Shown here piece after piece: positions 41,072-50,283 of a DNA stretch of 64,000 nucleotides (within the stretch, counting starts at the first letter, position 1; every line of letters starts with the position of its first letter). The stretch covers positions 62,001 through 126,000 of the forward strand of contig CAZZAM010000006.1 in NCBI GenBank assembly GCA_964652775.1, given 5' to 3'. The notes beneath the pieces are model-generated. The model saw nothing but the letters and a program-made list of their open reading frames with translations. It had not been told where the DNA came from and made no database searches. This DNA comes from UBA11346 sp038060575. Its GTDB lineage: Bacteria > Planctomycetota > UBA11346. Position numbers and translations under genes: made by a program.

Positions 41072-42060
41072 GGCCACAGCGTCTGCAGATAATCCGTCAG
41101 GCCAACCGCTCGCTGACGCCGTTGCAACTTCGCCAGTGTGGTCAGGAACGTCCGCGCAACAGCAGCGGGCGCATACTGACGCCAGAGAGGTGCCTGTGCG
41201 CGTTCAAGATACCAGCGTCGTGCGGCGGCCGAGCGCCAGCGCGCCAGTGCGCGACGTGCGCCGGCGGGATCGCTGAACACCGCCTCGGTGAGTTCGAGTT
41301 GCTGCGCGGTTTCGCGGTACGCTGGTGTGTCGCCGACCAGTGCTGGCAAACCCCAGCAAATACTCGCGACCATGCGGTTGTTGCTTTTTCCGAGCGCGGC
41401 GGGATCGCCGGGATGAACGAGACACGAGAGATGACACGAGGCGAACAGGCCGGGCATCGCGGCGCGACTCCACGGCACCACGGTGGCGCGCTCCAGCCCT
41501 GGCGGCAATGGGCGCCCTTCGGGTCGCAGGGTGGAAAGCACCAACTCGACGCCGGGCTCGGCGGCGATGGCTGCGCCGAACGGAGCAAACGCAGCAAGCC
41601 CAGCCCAGTTGCCGAACCACAGGACGCGCAGCTTGCCTGGCTCATCGAGCGTTGGCAGACGCGGCGCGGTCAGTCCGTAATCGATCGCATCGGGGATGAT
41701 GTGAACGGGAGACATCCCTGGTATGGTGGCCAGCGTTTGCCCGTGTCCCGCGGTGTCGGTCAGTACAGCGTCGGCGAGCGACAGCATCAATTGCAGACGA
41801 TGTGGTTTGGCGAAGAAATCCAGAGCGGGGCCCACATCATCAGCGTCGTAGAGCACCAGTGCCCTACGCTCACGCGCTGCGATCGCTGCGAACAGGGCCT
41901 TTCGATTGACCAACTTCTGAACAACCAACACATCAGCGCGGTCATCACGACCGACGGTGCTGGGATGGCCGAGCGCAGTGAGCTCGCGTGCCAGGGTGTA
42001 CACGCGGATCCGCGAACTCGCGGTGTCCTCGTCCCCTGCTGGCAGGAAGGCAATGCGCAT
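41068..42060 (-). CDS. Glycosyltransferase (GT-B, group 1 type)
   Basis: A 330-residue protein with the GT-B donor-site pattern: LRVLWFGNWAGLAAFAPFGA, VVPWSRAAMPGLFASCHLSC, then LVHPGDPAALGKSNNRMVAS and ICWGLPALVGDTPAY. The N-terminus MRIAFLPAGDEDTASSRIRV matches group-1 transferases that begin M-x-I. The ATG at 42060 starts the homologous part. It is the first gene of the minus-strand glycan operon and divergent from the Wzm-like permease gene (42140). Confidence 0.82.
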   Translation of the reverse strand: MRIAFLPAGDEDTASSRIRVYTLARELTALGHPSTVGRDDRADVLVVQKLVNRKALFAAIAARERRALVLYDADDVGPALDFFAKPHRLQLMLSLADAVLTDTAGHGQTLATIPGMSPVHIIPDAIDYGLTAPRLPTLDEPGKLRVLWFGNWAGLAAFAPFGAAIAAEPGVELVLSTLRPEGRPLPPGLERATVVPWSRAAMPGLFASCHLSCLVHPGDPAALGKSNNRMVASICWGLPALVGDTPAYRETAQQLELTEAVFSDPAGARRALARWRSAAARRWYLERAQAPLWRQYAPAAVARTFLTTLAKLQRRQRAVGLTDYLQTLWP

Positions 42061-42139
42061 GCGCGGTGATGGTCGGTTCGGCAGCCTGGGCGACAAGAGG
42101 AGTTCCGCCGTCGAGATCTGCGGCTATGGTGCAGCGACC

Positions 42140-42979
42140 ATGGGCGACCCGGCCGGACAATTGGTGGTGCATATCCGCCCGCGCGGCGGCTGGCGAACGC
42201 TCGCTGTCAGCGAGCTGTGGAGTCGGCGTTGGCTGGTATGGATGCTCGCCCAGCGCGACATCCGCGTGCGTTATGCCCAGACGGTGATCGGGATTCTGTG
42301 GGTGGTGCTGCAGCCGGCATTGGTAGCGGTGATGCTCGCGTTCACGGTCGGAAGATTGAGTGGAGTCGCGGACGCCGTTGGTGGCAGCTATCTGGCGTTC
42401 GCCATTGCTGGACTGGTGCCGTGGATGGTGTTCGCGCATGCGTTGATTCACACCAGTAATAGTCTGGTCGATAACGAACGACTGATCACCAAGGTGTGGT
42501 TTCCGCGTCTTGCGCTGCCATTGGCCAGTGTGCTGTCAGCGGCCTGCGATCTGCTCGTGGTCGGTGCATTGGCCGCATTGACTGCGCCGCTGTGGGGTGG
42601 TCAGTGGAGCGTGCAACTGTTGCTCCTACCCGTAATCGCATCACTCGCATTGCTGGCTGCGTTGGCGGTCGGCATCTGGTTGGCGGCAGCGAATGTATTT
42701 TGGCGCGACGTGCGTTACGCCCTGCCGTTTGCCGCGCAGGCGTGGATGCTGGCGACGCCGGTGATCTGGCCGTTGTCGGCGCTGCCCGAATGGCTCCGGC
42801 CATTCGCTGCGCTGAATCCTGCAACCGGTCCAGTGCTTGGTTTCCGTTGGTTGTTCAACCCGTCAACGCCGTTCCCGGCATGTGAATTAGCGGTCGGCAC
42901 CGCTGTTTCGGTTGCTCTCTTGTTGACTGGTATCGCCATCTTCCGCCGGGTCGAAGCCCGCTTCGCAGACGCGATATGA
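42140..42979 (+). CDS. Wzm-type polysaccharide ABC permease
   Basis: A 279-residue ABC-2 permease with six helices, exporting a polymerised polysaccharide across the inner membrane together with the ATPase that follows. VSELWSRRWLVWMLAQRDIR then YAQTVIGILWVVLQPALVAV is the classical entry of Wzm/TagG permeases (R-D-I-x-x-R-Y-x-x-x-x-x-G). Helices carry YLAFAIAGLVPWMVFAHAL and ALPEWLRPFAALNPATGPVL. The ATG at 42140 starts the family region; the open frame begins earlier. A GCAGAGG-type repeat (43005-43154) separates it from the ATPase. Confidence 0.88.
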   Translation: MGDPAGQLVVHIRPRGGWRTLAVSELWSRRWLVWMLAQRDIRVRYAQTVIGILWVVLQPALVAVMLAFTVGRLSGVADAVGGSYLAFAIAGLVPWMVFAHALIHTSNSLVDNERLITKVWFPRLALPLASVLSAACDLLVVGALAALTAPLWGGQWSVQLLLLPVIASLALLAALAVGIWLAAANVFWRDVRYALPFAAQAWMLATPVIWPLSALPEWLRPFAALNPATGPVLGFRWLFNPSTPFPACELAVGTAVSVALLLTGIAIFRRVEARFADAI

Positions 42980-43004
42980 ATCTTCATCTGACGATTGAGG
43001 ACAA

Positions 43005-43154
43005 GCCGCAGAGGCGCAGAGGGCCGCAGAGGGCCGCAGAGAAATACATGAGTTTGGCCAAACCCTGCCAGGCACAGCGGGCTCCCTATTCGTTCTCGAA
43101 ACCATGTCCCAGGTCGTCTCTGCGGCCCTCTGCGGCCCTCTGCGCCTCTGCGGC
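43005..43154. repeat. GCAGAGG inverted-repeat element, copy E
   Basis: Arms GCCGCAGAGGCGCAGAGGGC (43005 on) and the reverse complement at the right end (CTGCGCCTCTGCGGC, to 43154) span about 38 bases each, with about 75 bases between. It lacks the CAAGGCAACC ends of the related family. It separates the Wzm- and Wzt-type genes of one transport system by 200 bases and may make the two differ in expression. Confidence 0.85.
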
Positions 43155-43178
43155 ACAAACGGCAGCATGGTTCCTCGG

Positions 43179-44426
43179 ATGAAAACTATTCCCGCCATTC
43201 ATGCGCGTGGACTCGGCAAGCGCTTCCCGCTTGGTGAACGCCAGCGTTATCGCAGTCTGCGCGATGATGTGATGGCACTGTTCGGTGCGCGGCGACCGGC
43301 GGACGCCGAATGGAACTGGGCGCTGCGTGATCTCGATCTTGATGTCGCCCAGGGCGAAAGCATCGGCATCGTCGGTGGCAACGGCGCGGGAAAATCAACC
43401 TTGCTGCGTATTCTGGCGCGCATCACTGAACCAACCTGCGGCGAGGCCACGATCATCGGCCGGGTTGGCAGTCTGCTCGAAGTCGGCACCGGCTTTCATC
43501 CCGAGTTGACCGGGCGCGAGAATATCTGGCTGGCTGGCGCGGTGCTGGGCATGTCGCGTGCGCACGTTGCGAAACAGTTTGATGCGATTGTCGTCTTTGC
43601 TGAAACCGAACGCTTTCTTGAACTGCCGGTGAAGCGCTATTCGACTGGCATGCAGATGCGCCTCGCGTTTGCGGTCGCCGCCCACCTTGAGCCGGACGTG
43701 CTCATTGTTGACGAAGTACTTGCTGTCGGCGACGCGCGTTTCCAGGCGCGTTGTCTCGCTCGGATGGATGAAGCCGCACGCAGTGGCTGCACCGTGTTGA
43801 TGGTCAGTCACAATATGCCGTCGATTCGTCGGCTGTGCCGTCGGGCGTTGTGGTTGGAACGCGGCGTGGTGCGGATGGCAGGGACAGCGGACGACGTTGT
43901 GGCTGGTTACTTACACGCTGCAGCACCCGAATCGACAGGCAGCGATTTTGCAGCTCAGGTTGCAGCTCTGCCGGCTGACCCCGACGTACGTTTGGAGGCA
44001 GTGACGGTAGAACAGGCCGGACGGGCATGCATGAGCTTGTTGGCCGGTGAACCATTTGTCATAACGGTACGCTGGCGTGCTTTGCGCAGCACGTCTGGCC
44101 TACGCATCTATATTGATATCCACGACGAGGATCAGGTTCTGCTCTGCCGACTGTTTCACGATGAAGCTGCAGATGTGTCTCCACCACCCGCAACGGGCGG
44201 CTTTGTCAGTCGCGTGGAGATTCCAGCAGATGCACTCGGTCGCCGTATCTATCACGTGACGGTTGGTGCAGTCATCTTTGGTGAGCGTTACTGCACAGGT
44301 GACGGGGTTGGGATTCGCTTGGATATGGTTCAGCCCGGCCGATTGAACCGCGCCCACGGGCCGGGCCATATGTACAACCGTATGCACCCTGGGGCGCGTT
44401 GGATGACGCGAGCGGAGCAAGCATGA
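43179..44426 (+). CDS. Wzt-type polysaccharide ABC transporter ATPase with C-terminal substrate-binding domain
   Basis: A 415-residue ABC ATPase for glycan export. The N-terminal 250 residues are the motor: Walker A IGIVGGNGAGKSTLLRIL, VGSLLEVGTGFHPELTGREN, signature YSTGMQMRLAFAVAAHLEPD, Walker B DVLIVDEVLAVGDARFQ, then the switch His in MVSHNMPSIR. The C-terminal 150 residues, with FVITVRWRALRSTSGLRIYI and GGFVSRVEIPADALGRRIYH, match the carbohydrate-binding module of Wzt that selects finished chains. It ends overlapping rfbC by ATGA. Confidence 0.93.
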   Translation: MKTIPAIHARGLGKRFPLGERQRYRSLRDDVMALFGARRPADAEWNWALRDLDLDVAQGESIGIVGGNGAGKSTLLRILARITEPTCGEATIIGRVGSLLEVGTGFHPELTGRENIWLAGAVLGMSRAHVAKQFDAIVVFAETERFLELPVKRYSTGMQMRLAFAVAAHLEPDVLIVDEVLAVGDARFQARCLARMDEAARSGCTVLMVSHNMPSIRRLCRRALWLERGVVRMAGTADDVVAGYLHAAAPESTGSDFAAQVAALPADPDVRLEAVTVEQAGRACMSLLAGEPFVITVRWRALRSTSGLRIYIDIHDEDQVLLCRLFHDEAADVSPPPATGGFVSRVEIPADALGRRIYHVTVGAVIFGERYCTGDGVGIRLDMVQPGRLNRAHGPGHMYNRMHPGARWMTRAEQA

Positions 44427-44983
44427 AGCGTATTGAAACCGCGATACCCGGCGTGTGCATCTTGGAGCCAAAGGTATTTGGCGACGCACGCGGCTTCTTC
44501 CTTGAGTCGTGGAATCGCCAAACGCTCGCTGGACTGGGCATCACCGCCGACTGGGTGCAGGACAATCACTCACGCTCTGGCGAGGGCGTGGTGCGTGGCC
44601 TGCATTGGCAGCTCACGCGGCCGCAGGACAAGCTCATGCACGTTGTTGCTGGCGCGATTCTTGATGTCGCCGTCGATATCCGGCGCGGTAGTCCGACCTT
44701 CAAACGCTGGGTCGCGGTCGAATTGTCGGCTGAGAACCACCGCCAACTCTATGTCCCAAGCGGTTTCGCCCATGGTTTTCGCGTTCTGCGCGGCCCAGCC
44801 GAGGTCATCTACAAGGTCACTGACTACTGGGATCCAGCCGACGAACGCGGCGTTATCTGGAACGATCCCGACCTGGCCGTCGATTGGGGCACTGGTGTAC
44901 AACAACCACAACTCTCAACTCGTGATGCAGCGCTGCCGAGGTTTTCTGACATGTCGGCTACGAACCTCCCGGTTTTTTCCTAA
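44423..44983 (+). CDS. rfbC: dTDP-4-dehydrorhamnose 3,5-epimerase
   Basis: A 186-residue cupin epimerase that makes dTDP-4-keto-L-rhamnose. The family motifs are all present: VFGDARGFFLESWNRQTLAG, WVQDNHSRSGEGVVRGLHWQ with the catalytic His, QDKLMHVVAGAILDVAVDIR, and LYVPSGFAHGFRVLRGPAEV, with YKVTDYWDPADERGVIWNDP near the end. The start overlaps the Wzt stop by ATGA. The other rhamnose genes (rfbA, rfbB, rfbD) are not in the window, so they must lie elsewhere or the enzyme works on another dTDP sugar. Confidence 0.93.
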   Translation: MKRIETAIPGVCILEPKVFGDARGFFLESWNRQTLAGLGITADWVQDNHSRSGEGVVRGLHWQLTRPQDKLMHVVAGAILDVAVDIRRGSPTFKRWVAVELSAENHRQLYVPSGFAHGFRVLRGPAEVIYKVTDYWDPADERGVIWNDPDLAVDWGTGVQQPQLSTRDAALPRFSDMSATNLPVFS

Positions 44984-45013
44984 CCAGGTGTCAATTCAGC
45001 TAGGACATATGAC

Positions 45014-45802
45014 GTGAATCGTCTCGGTATCTTGGGTGAACGTCTGCGTTGTCGGGTGTTGCGTACATGCGGTATTCAGAGCATGCGCAATCTTGGCAAC
45101 ATCGTATTGCCTTTTGACCTCTGCAGCCATTCGGCCTACAACTTTGCGCGCTATGACAGTTACGACATTCCGCTGATGGTGTTGATGCGGGAAGTACTGC
45201 ATGAAGGTGGTGTGTTTGTGGATGTTGGCGCCAACATCGGCTACTCAGCAGCGGTTGGTATGCATCGCGTCGGTCGCAGTGGTCGCGTGATCGCCTTTGA
45301 ACCTGTACCGACGTATAGCGTACAACTCAGCGCCTTGGCCAAGGCTAACCCAGGACATCATCTGCTGGTTGAGCCGGTGGCCCTGGGAAGCCAGGCGGGG
45401 GAAACCGCGATCGCCGTATCGGAGCGAAACATCGGTTGGAATACCATGGTCCCCGGATTCATGCGTGAGCCCCATGCGGTGGTGAGGATTCCTGTGCTGG
45501 TGTTCGATGATTATGTGAAGACACATGAGCTGAACCGCATCGACCTCATCAAGATTGATGTCGAGGGATATGAGTTGCCGGTGCTTGAAGGTATGCGTGC
45601 TACGCTACTTCGCCTGCGTCCACCGTTGCACGTAGAATGCGCGCCGCAGGCATATCGTTTACTCGATCGTCAAGCCTCAGATCTGCAGGCATTTCTTGCG
45701 GATGTTGGTTACCGCGCGCGTGACGCGCAAAGCCTGCGGCCGGTGGATCTCGCCACGATACAACAAACGACCAACGTGTTGCTTACCCCGCTGGATCGTT
45801 AG
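45014..45802 (+). CDS. FkbM family methyltransferase
   Basis: A 262-residue O-methyltransferase of the FkbM family. GGVFVDVGANIGYSAAVGMH is motif I, GRVIAFEPVPTYSVQLSALA motif II, LVEPVALGSQAGETAIAVSE follows, and RIDLIKIDVEGYELPVLEGM is the characteristic D-V-E-G-x-E region. The GTG start has AGGA eight bases upstream. It probably methylates a sugar of the exported glycan. The next gene (TylF-like) starts ten bases downstream. Confidence 0.9.
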   Translation: MNRLGILGERLRCRVLRTCGIQSMRNLGNIVLPFDLCSHSAYNFARYDSYDIPLMVLMREVLHEGGVFVDVGANIGYSAAVGMHRVGRSGRVIAFEPVPTYSVQLSALAKANPGHHLLVEPVALGSQAGETAIAVSERNIGWNTMVPGFMREPHAVVRIPVLVFDDYVKTHELNRIDLIKIDVEGYELPVLEGMRATLLRLRPPLHVECAPQAYRLLDRQASDLQAFLADVGYRARDAQSLRPVDLATIQQTTNVLLTPLDR

Positions 45803-45811
45803 GAGATCGTC

Positions 45812-46564
45812 ATGGGCATGATAACGGCATGGGTCAAGCGGCTGACCACGAAACTCGGTTTTGATATCCGGCGGATGCCCGGTCCAGGGCATGTATCGGC
45901 TGATGGCGGCTACCAGTTGGTCAAGCCCAATGCGACGTACAGTCCGTGGAATCGCGATAGCACTTTTCAGGCGGCTCACGCCCAGATCCAAGAGGCAACT
46001 CTTGTTGATGTCTATCGCTGTTGGGAACTCTGGCAGTTGGTTGAGCAATCTGCAAAACTCAGTGAGGGGGCAGTCATCGAGATCGGTGTCTGGCGTGGTG
46101 GTACTGGTGCGTTGATCGCGCAGCGGGCCAAACAGTGTGGCATTCGTGATCCAATCTATCTCTGCGACACGTTCACCGGTGTCGTCAAAGCCGGAGCCAA
46201 CGACACGCGCTACATTGGTGGCGAACATGCCGATACCGATCGCGCAGCGGTCGAACGATTGCTGGCGCGCATGGGTTGTGACGGAGTCCGAATACTAGTT
46301 GGTATTTTCCCCGATCAGACCGGATCGGCGGTTGCCGAGCAGCGCATCCGCTTCTGTCACGTCGACGTCGATGTCTATCAATCGGCTAAAGACATCTTGG
46401 CTTGGGTCTGGGATCGTCTGGTACCGGGCGGCATCGTGGTTTTTGATGATTACGGCTTCAAGGGATGCGAAGGCGTTGCGCGTTTGGTGGAGGAGCACCG
46501 TTCATCCCATGATCGCATTGTCATTCATAACCTGAATGGTCATGCGGTGATGATCAGGCGTTAA
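45812..46564 (+). CDS. TylF/MycF-type macrocin O-methyltransferase
   Basis: A 250-residue methyltransferase of the TylF class, which O-methylates deoxysugars using SAM and a metal ion. Motifs are SEGAVIEIGVWRGGTGALIA, PIYLCDTFTGVVKAGAND, IRFCHVDVDVYQSAKDILAW, and the metal/catalytic DDYGFKGCEGV. AGGAG lies six bases before the ATG. It is the last gene of the plus-strand exporter operon. Bases 46565-46612 before the convergent acyltransferase hold nothing visible. Confidence 0.9.
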   Translation: MGMITAWVKRLTTKLGFDIRRMPGPGHVSADGGYQLVKPNATYSPWNRDSTFQAAHAQIQEATLVDVYRCWELWQLVEQSAKLSEGAVIEIGVWRGGTGALIAQRAKQCGIRDPIYLCDTFTGVVKAGANDTRYIGGEHADTDRAAVERLLARMGCDGVRILVGIFPDQTGSAVAEQRIRFCHVDVDVYQSAKDILAWVWDRLVPGGIVVFDDYGFKGCEGVARLVEEHRSSHDRIVIHNLNGHAVMIRR

Positions 46565-46612
46565 TCAGCATCACGGTTTCTGTAGTGGGGTCTGGTTCGA
46601 GGCGCTGCAATT

Positions 46613-48604
46613 TTAAGGAGTATCGATCACAGTTTGGTCCAGGTACCGTACATACTTCTTTACGAATGACGCACGCAGGTGACTAGCATCTATGTAGATG
46701 GGTTCGGCGGTTTCAGAGAGCGAAGGGAATCTGTCCTCGCGCCGGAGATGATCGAGTGGATCGATGAGAATAGCCCCACTCCGTTTCGCTGCATCATGGA
46801 GACGCGTTCTTATGTCAAGGCTGTTTTCCAGAAACGCAGTTCGACTAACGCCCTCGTCATGAAGTGAAAATCCCCCGCTCAGGAAACCACGACGGAAAAT
46901 ATACGTGGGGGCTAATTGTTCCCCGTGAGGGTTATCCTGAATCACGTAAACCGTTTTCCCCTGAGCTGTGAGCTTGCGAAGTAAGTTCTCGAAGGCCGAA
47001 AATGCAGAATTCTTTCCCTCGTCTCTATGTAACGGATAGTCGTTGGTTGCATGAAAGTAATATGGCGAAGAGGCCTCAAAATAGCCATTCCAAGATGCCG
47101 CAATGACGACTCGGTCAACTCTCGGATCTTCGATCACAGACATAAACTGGGCTTCGTTATCGTTGCACGCGTCACGGTTTTTGGATTTCAGGACTCCCGG
47201 CAATGGTGGAACGCCACCTGAAGATGGAGTGATAAATATGGCGCCGCGACCGTGTCCGGTATTGGATTTGAGTAGGTCGTAAATTCTCGGCGCGTATTGT
47301 TCGATGTGACTATCGCCCCAGAAGACGGTTTGGGGACTAGCGCCGCCGACTCGATATATGTAGCGGTTGGCCATCTCCACGGATGTAAGCTTGCCAGGAT
47401 ACTCCCAATCTCGCGTTGCATCAGCTATTTTTATGTCAAATGAACTACCAGAAAAACGCGATTGAAGCGTACCGAGGAATCCCAGAAGTCCCACGCAAGA
47501 AATGAGCAGCATGGTCAGGACCAGACCTTGTGTGACGGCAACCGATCGCGATCTACGCAGTTTCTGTTCGATCAGATGATAGGTGCCGACTGACAATGCG
47601 ACGCTCAGTATCACCAATCCTATCGTGGTCCCCACGCTCGCGTGAGGACCTTCAATGATGCGATGGAATGACAAGAGCGGCCAGTGCCATAGATAGAGCG
47701 GATAGCTGATGAGGCCGAGATACACCATGACTCGGTTGCCCAACAAACAGCGATTAATCCAGGTGCCGGGACCTGCGCGAATAACCATGACCGTCCCAAC
47801 CACCGGCAAAGCTGCCCAATAGCCAGGGTATAAAAATTTGTTATCGATCCAGAAAGCAGCCAGTGCAATGAGCCCTAGGCCAACGCTCGCTAAGAAAAGG
47901 GGATTCGCACTTCCACCCTCAGTCTTGCCCTGGATTTGTCGTCCTCGTTCCAGCGCGGCTAAGCAGCATCCAGCCAATAGTTCCCAGGCACGGAATCCAG
48001 TGAAGTAGAAGACCGCTACCGGATGATCATTAATGAAGTAGACATTGCTCGCGAACGATAAACCACAGAGAACGAGCAGTGTATGTTGTAGCGACAATTT
48101 CCAGCGAACGAGGAGCGCCACGAGCAAGGGGAAGAAAATATAGAACTGCTCTTCGATGGCTAAGGTCCATAAATGCAGAAGAGGTTTCTGCGCACCCGCC
48201 ACATCAAAGTATCCGCTCTCACGCCATAAGGCGGCATTCTGTGAGAAAACCGTGCTGCAAAAGACATGCTTGCTTAACTGCCGAAATTCACTGGAGAGTA
48301 GATACAGGAAACCCACCACCAGGCAGACAAGAAGTACGAGAATGAGCGCGGGAAAAATCCGATGAATGCGGCGGCGATAGAATGTTCGTAAGGAGAATTC
48401 CTGACGGTCTGTTTCGCGAAATATGATGCCAGAGATCAGGTAGCCGGAGATAACGAAGAAGACATCGACTCCAACAAAGCCACCGGGTAACAACGAAGGA
48501 AACGCATGGAAGAGAACGACGGCCACAATAGCGACTGCCCGCAATCCATCGATGTCCGGTCTATAGGCGGTGGTCGTTTGCATCGCCTGGTCACTCGTCT
48601 TCAT
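46613..48604 (-). CDS. Acyltransferase 3 family protein with C-terminal SGNH domain (OafA/YrhL type)
   Basis: A 663-residue membrane O-acetyltransferase. The N-terminal ten-helix domain starts YRPDIDGLRAVAIVAVVLFH, then PGGFVGVDVFFVISGYLISG, and carries the catalytic His and Arg in the R-x-x-R region FYRRRIHRIFPALILVL. The C-terminal SGNH domain shows GDSH in QTVFWGDSHIEQYAPRI, and DASHL in IYIDASHLRASFVKKYV. It adds acetyl groups to the glycan from the outside. GC content is lower than in flanking genes (26 of 60 for 46981-47040), suggesting a separate origin. ATG at 48604 or 48583 both possible. Confidence 0.92.
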   Translation of the reverse strand: MKTSDQAMQTTTAYRPDIDGLRAVAIVAVVLFHAFPSLLPGGFVGVDVFFVISGYLISGIIFRETDRQEFSLRTFYRRRIHRIFPALILVLLVCLVVGFLYLLSSEFRQLSKHVFCSTVFSQNAALWRESGYFDVAGAQKPLLHLWTLAIEEQFYIFFPLLVALLVRWKLSLQHTLLVLCGLSFASNVYFINDHPVAVFYFTGFRAWELLAGCCLAALERGRQIQGKTEGGSANPLFLASVGLGLIALAAFWIDNKFLYPGYWAALPVVGTVMVIRAGPGTWINRCLLGNRVMVYLGLISYPLYLWHWPLLSFHRIIEGPHASVGTTIGLVILSVALSVGTYHLIEQKLRRSRSVAVTQGLVLTMLLISCVGLLGFLGTLQSRFSGSSFDIKIADATRDWEYPGKLTSVEMANRYIYRVGGASPQTVFWGDSHIEQYAPRIYDLLKSNTGHGRGAIFITPSSGGVPPLPGVLKSKNRDACNDNEAQFMSVIEDPRVDRVVIAASWNGYFEASSPYYFHATNDYPLHRDEGKNSAFSAFENLLRKLTAQGKTVYVIQDNPHGEQLAPTYIFRRGFLSGGFSLHDEGVSRTAFLENSLDIRTRLHDAAKRSGAILIDPLDHLRREDRFPSLSETAEPIYIDASHLRASFVKKYVRYLDQTVIDTP

Positions 48605-48616
48605 AATGCGTGATAA

Positions 48617-49615
48617 TTAGGAATTAGTCTGAACGGCGAGGATCGCGACGAGGACCTGTTCAGGTGTGACCTCCTCCAGACACTGATTTCGATTACAGTC
48701 AGCGTAGTTGACGCCGTCATAGCACGGCCGGCAGGTCAGGTTCTCGCCGCCCCACAAAATGCGCGTTTGTTTCCCGATCGGACCTTTCTCGTGCGGCGAG
48801 GTCGGACCAAACAGCGCAATCACCGGAACGCCGGCAAGGTCCGCGAGATGCATCGGTCCGCTGTCGTGCGCGACGACGACGTCGCAGACGGCGAACAGGT
48901 CGAGCGCTCCGACGATTGACGTTTTGCCGATCGTATCGGTGACTGGGATGCCGGCGAATGCGGACTGCGTCCACGCGTCATCGGGTCCACCAGCGAGGAT
49001 TACGTTGATGCCACGTGCGTTGAGCAGCCGCGCCAACGCCACGTAGTGCGCGAGTGGCCAGCGTCGCAGCACGTCTTCGCGCAGCGGATTGCGCGCACCG
49101 CCAGGGACGATCGCGACGCGTGGATGTGGCGGAAGCGCCAGCGTTGGTACGTGCAGTTCAATGGTGGGATACGCTGCTATGGACGGGGTTGCTTGGTCCG
49201 CGCCGGTCAGCAAACGCACGTGTTCATCGTGATGACGCGATCCGCGGCGCGGCAGGCCAGCGGCGAGATTGAAGCTGCGCCACGCGCCAACCGACAAGCC
49301 CCACAGCATCTTGTGCATGCGACGATTCGCGTGCGCGAACAGACCGAGATCAAAGCGGCGGCCAGCGAGGCGTCGGCGCAGGTTGATCAGCAGTTGGGCG
49401 CGTTGCCACAGGTTGCCGTGCCAGAGCGCATGGTCGTCGACGGTAATGATCTCGGGCGCGGGACGCAGCCGAGCGATCAGCGGCGCGAGGCTGGCGGTGG
49501 TCAGCCACGTTACCTGTGAACCTGGCGTCAGTCGTGCAGCGGCCTCAAGGATGGGCGTGGCCATCACCACATCGCCGATTGGACCGAATTTTACCAGCAG
49601 GATGCGCTGCGTCAC
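48617..49615 (-). CDS. Glycosyltransferase family 9 (ADP-heptose:LPS heptosyltransferase type)
   Basis: A 332-residue GT9 enzyme with a GT-B fold. QRILLVKFGPIGDVVMATPI at the start is the family motif (G-x-x-G-D-x-x-x-x-x-P), and LFAVCDVVVAHDSGPMHLAD then LAGVPVIALFGPTSPHEKGP matches the donor site with the H-D-S-G-P-M-H motif. It would add heptose or a related sugar to a lipid A core or lipid carrier. Its GTG overlaps the methyltransferase stop by GTGA. Confidence 0.92.
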   Translation of the reverse strand: MTQRILLVKFGPIGDVVMATPILEAAARLTPGSQVTWLTTASLAPLIARLRPAPEIITVDDHALWHGNLWQRAQLLINLRRRLAGRRFDLGLFAHANRRMHKMLWGLSVGAWRSFNLAAGLPRRGSRHHDEHVRLLTGADQATPSIAAYPTIELHVPTLALPPHPRVAIVPGGARNPLREDVLRRWPLAHYVALARLLNARGINVILAGGPDDAWTQSAFAGIPVTDTIGKTSIVGALDLFAVCDVVVAHDSGPMHLADLAGVPVIALFGPTSPHEKGPIGKQTRILWGGENLTCRPCYDGVNYADCNRNQCLEEVTPEQVLVAILAVQTNS

Positions 49616-50283
49616 GGTGTGCCTTTGCGTGCGATTGCCAAGATCTGCGCGGTAGCACCGCGGCAGGTCTGATCAATCGGCAGGCGGAGTAGCGCGTATC
49701 CGGCATCGACGAGTGGCAGTAAGAAAGCAGCGTGGCGAGCAATGCGCAGCCGAATTCTATTCGCCGGCACAGCGATCCAGCGCGGCCAATGGCGTGTAGC
49801 CCGGCGTTCGTGGCGATAGCCTTCATCCTGAATGCGCAGCCCGACGAGGTGAGCGTTTGGTAGAGCAGACAGCGCACGTCGGAGGTCGAGTGTCGCGGTC
49901 GCGGTCGATGGCGGATGAGCGATGGTGCAACGCCAGCGATGGTCGCTGTTGAAAATGCTCGGCCAGTAACCTTGTTCGTAGAGCTCGGCGTCCGGTACGA
50001 CCACCATCAGTGTGCCGCCTGGACGCAGCAGACTCCACCACGCAGCGAGGGCTTTGTCCGGATGAACGAGGTGCTCCAGGCAGTGCGAGGAAAACACCAC
50101 ATCAAACGCGCCGACGCCATCGACATGAGCGGTGATCTGTTCAGCATCGCCGTGTTGTTTGTCGAACGGGGTGAAACTTGGCAGGATCGGATCGTTGCCG
50201 CAGCCGATATCGATGCCGCGACCGCTCAGCAGGGCGCGCTCTTCGGGCGTCAATAAACGCAGGGTTTTTGAGGCTTCTTTCAC
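49612..50283 (-). CDS. Class I SAM-dependent methyltransferase
   Basis: A 223-residue methyltransferase, beginning with VKEASKTLRLLTPEERALLS and motif I GRGIDIGCGNDPILPSFTPF. FDVVFSSHCLEHLVHPDKAL and LRPGGTLMVVVPDAELYEQG follow, as in type-11 methyltransferases. The GTG at 50283 overlaps the upstream GT2 stop (GTGA), which decides the start over the much longer open frame. Its stop overlaps the GT9 start, so the genes are tightly coupled. Confidence 0.87.
   Translation of the reverse strand: MKEASKTLRLLTPEERALLSGRGIDIGCGNDPILPSFTPFDKQHGDAEQITAHVDGVGAFDVVFSSHCLEHLVHPDKALAAWWSLLRPGGTLMVVVPDAELYEQGYWPSIFNSDHRWRCTIAHPPSTATATLDLRRALSALPNAHLVGLRIQDEGYRHERRATRHWPRWIAVPANRIRLRIARHAAFLLPLVDAGYALLRLPIDQTCRGATAQILAIARKGTP

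Noticed and set aside
41122..42069. Plus-strand frame opposite the GT-B glycosyltransferase
   Set aside because: No motifs, mirrors the coding strand of a clear gene.
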